DNA from: an uncultured Acholeplasmataceae bacterium
Lineage (GTDB): Bacteria; Bacillota_I; Bacilli_A; Acholeplasmatales; Acholeplasmataceae
Direction: 5' to 3'
DNA length: 8,677 bases
Assembly (NCBI GenBank): GCA_946577115.1
Contig: CAMOAP010000015.1
Span: forward strand, 1 to 8,677
Shown piece by piece: positions 7,080-8,677 of the stretch (the first letter of the stretch is position 1; each line of letters begins with the position of its first letter). The notes under the pieces were generated by a model. It had not been told where the DNA came from. It did not search any database and saw only the letters and a program-made list of their open reading frames with translations. The position numbers and the translations under genes are program-made.

Positions 7080-7659
7080 TCATAACAAATTACAATCTTT
7101 AAAAAAATCATATAAAGTATTTTTATCGCTGTGAGTAGCAGTTAAATTGTCCATTTTGTGAAGTAGTTTCATAATAAGTATTTGACATTACAATTCCTAT
7201 ATTTGCAAATTGAAGCATTTCAAAATTGTTGTAACCATCCCCATGCAAATTAATTGGCAGTCTTTTTGTGGTCTTTCATAATTGCTTGGATGCCATAAAC
7301 TTTATTAACTTGTTGGGCACTTAAACTTACAAAACCAATTTTTTCAATAATAAGTGTCGAGTTGTTTAAAATCTTTTAAAAAATCAACAACAAGAGCGTT
7401 CATTTTGATGAAATAAATTAATTTTGTAAATAGGTTTGTCTAAATGAAGATTGTTTTTGATGGAATATTTTTTTGCAATATTAAATTATCAAACAAACTT
7501 TTATAATCATGATCTGTTGTTTGGTTTATACCCTTTCCTAAAATATTACTAGTGTATTTACGCTAGAGTTTTTAAATTTTTTTTGGTTTATTAAGGAATT
7601 AATTTGGTTTTATCTTTGTATAAAGTTTGGTCAATATCCAAAAAGAATAGTTTTTTCAT
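7080..7659 (-). pseudogene. Cof-type HAD hydrolase remnant
   Basis: The ATG at 7659 begins MKKLFFLDIDQTLYKDK, the first motif of haloacid dehalogenase-fold hydrolases. The two catalytic aspartates remain (DID), but the usual GT after them reads QT. Two stops follow the next residues (LIP, then TAATAA). Later segments in shifting frames are TTDHDYKSLFDNLILQ, LDKPIYKINLFHQNE, VVDFLKDFKQLD, then IEKIGFVSLSAQQVNKVYG and IQAIMKDHKKTAN. The C-terminal metal-binding motif is visible as HGDGYNNFEMLQFANIGIVMS, where the family has GDGxND. The end reads TLYDFFKDCNLL and stops at 7082-7080. Members of the Cof subfamily dephosphorylate sugar phosphates or flavin and pyridoxal derivatives; the substrate here is unknown. 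AAGGA lies 13 bases before the ATG and TATAAT at 7688-7683. The asnB start follows 57 bases downstream on the same strand, so the two were probably once co-transcribed. Confidence 0.88.
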
Positions 7660-7682
7660 ATTTGTTTTTTATTCCTTGAAAT

Positions 7683-7688
7683 ATTATA
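7683..7688 (-). promoter_or_regulatory. Candidate -10 box upstream of the HAD remnant
   Basis: A perfect TATAAT on the minus strand lies 23 bases before the ATG at 7659, a plausible distance for a short leader. The hexamer 17 bases upstream (TCATTA) is a poor -35 match. In DNA this AT-rich, a chance match is quite possible. Confidence 0.3.
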
Positions 7689-8404
7689 ATGCAAATATAA
7701 CTAATTAATGAAAAAATGATGAAGCAATTATAAAATAACATAAAATATTATAAAAATACTATTAATAAATTTTTAAACTTTGATATAAATTATAACATTT
7801 CCGAAAATCATTTTCTTTTTTATAAACAAAGCTGTTTTTTCTTCTTATTTTTTTAATTAAAAATCATTATCTAAAAATATTTTAGATCAATATTAAAAAA
7901 TAATTGTAGTTCCTTTGTGTCCGAATTAAGGATTTAAAAGGTTTTTGGAATAATTACAAATTTTTAAAATAGAAGGAAATGTTCTAATAAATTACAATAA
8001 AATAAATTTTTGCTTTTTTGGCATTTAAAAGGATGACTTTTGTCATATCCCCAGGAATCGATTAAACTCTTGCTTTATATTCTTTTACATGGTGTATTTA
8101 TAAACCTTTGTTGGATCTTTTAATTCTTTAATTAATTTGATTACATGTATAATTTAAAAAAATAACTTCCCTTAACAACGCCATATTTTTTTAAAATACT
8201 AACTATAATTGATCATAATTTAAAATCTTCATAATTTCAATATCAGTTATTTTTTTGGTATTGTTTTAATTTAACAAAAATTTATCCAATGTGATTGGAA
8301 ATCAAAAGAAATTTTATCAAAAAAGAAATTATTTATTTTTTTTAATTTATAATAAATAGTGTGATAAAAATAAAATGTTTGCATCCATAAACTGTTTTTT
8401 TCTG
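7689..8404. other. Long stretch without an identifiable gene, probably decayed coding DNA
   Basis: No intact gene is visible on either strand. On the minus strand, weakly protein-like pieces occur in different frames, such as KKYGVVKGSYFFKLYM near 8190-8145, LIKELKDPTKVYKYT near 8140-8090 and DSWGYDKSHPFKCQKSK near 8062-8012. They are separated by stops and match no family I know. An imperfect hairpin (GGATGAC, TTTT loop, GTCATATCC) lies at 8031-8050. A 60-codon minus frame (8271-8453) overlaps the end of the right-edge frame but lacks a ribosome site. The rest is AT-rich sequence with A- and T-runs. Confidence 0.5.
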
Positions 8405-8677
8405 CTAAAAAGACAATATTTTTTTGATGTTGGCTTTTTTGTTTAAAATGCATTTCACAAAAAAATGATTACTAATATTGTTACAAAAAAAAGATTTAAT
8501 TAAATTAAAAACAAAAAAAATGAAAAGCAAAGCAAAAATCAGAAAAATGCGCAATGATAAAAAAGCATAAAACGAAATATTGGGGAAAAACAAAAATATG
8601 AAAACATATAAAAAATAATGTGAAATTGTAATTCCTATAAAAGTAATAAAATATAGTAATATAATAATTTCAAATAA
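8405..8677 (-). CDS. Possible partial membrane protein open at the right edge
   Basis: A minus-strand frame is open from the last base of the window to TAG at 8407-8405, giving 90 residues. It is strongly hydrophobic and Phe/Ile/Leu-rich. There are probably two or three membrane segments (YFITFIGITISHYFLYVFIF, then FLIFALLFIFFVFNLI), followed by a basic tail (NKKANIKKI). Its N-terminus lies outside the window. T-rich DNA produces Phe-rich frames by itself, so this may not be a real gene. It could also be the broken 3' end of one: a second frame (8271-8453) overlaps it by 49 bases and continues with a more ordinary composition (HQKNIVFLAEKNSLWMQTF), which would fit a frameshift. No family is recognised. 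Confidence 0.3.
   Translation of the reverse strand, partial: LFEIIILLYFITFIGITISHYFLYVFIFLFFPNISFYAFLSLRIFLIFALLFIFFVFNLIKSFFCNNISNHFFVKCILNKKANIKKILSF

Noticed and set aside
6838..7134. A 98-codon plus-strand open frame
   Set aside because: It is the complement of the asnB start and the HAD end, both of which have clear family motifs on the minus strand.

Overview
The window looks like part of a phytoplasma ('Candidatus Phytoplasma') or close Acholeplasmataceae chromosome. It is very AT-rich, most genes lie on one strand, and a few intact housekeeping genes sit among decayed ones. TGA is used as a stop: pheS ends in TGA, and reading through it as Trp would run far into pheT in another frame. 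That argues for genetic code 11 and against Mycoplasma/Spiroplasma, which read TGA as Trp. The species assignment is inference from sequence character only.

Layout, left to right. Bases 3-77 may be the tail of a plus-strand gene. A perfect 30-bp palindrome (80-109) follows and probably acts as a terminator. On the minus strand, 109-1881 is a graveyard: a broken ABC transporter ATPase with the start of a fused FtsX/MacB-like permease (892-1881), then further membrane-protein debris (109-880). The intact core is a minus-strand cluster read from 5941 down to 2045: a 117-residue membrane protein of unknown function, pheS (phenylalanyl-tRNA synthetase alpha) and pheT (beta). pheS and pheT overlap and are translationally linked. 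pheS as given carries a one-base frameshift in an A-rich stretch.

Upstream of that cluster, also on the minus strand, are a decayed asparagine synthetase B (6059-7022) with a large internal deletion and a decayed Cof-type HAD hydrolase (7080-7659). The right end (7660-8677) has no gene I can identify, apart from one Phe-rich membrane-like reading frame open at the window edge.

Functionally the intact part makes Phe-tRNA synthetase, an alpha2beta2 cytosolic enzyme that charges tRNA-Phe. The surrounding pseudogenes suggest lost asparagine synthesis, lost export or lipoprotein-type transport and a lost phosphatase, in keeping with reductive evolution in a host-dependent bacterium. I found no convincing new biological system, no CRISPR array, no tRNA or rRNA and no intact mobile element.
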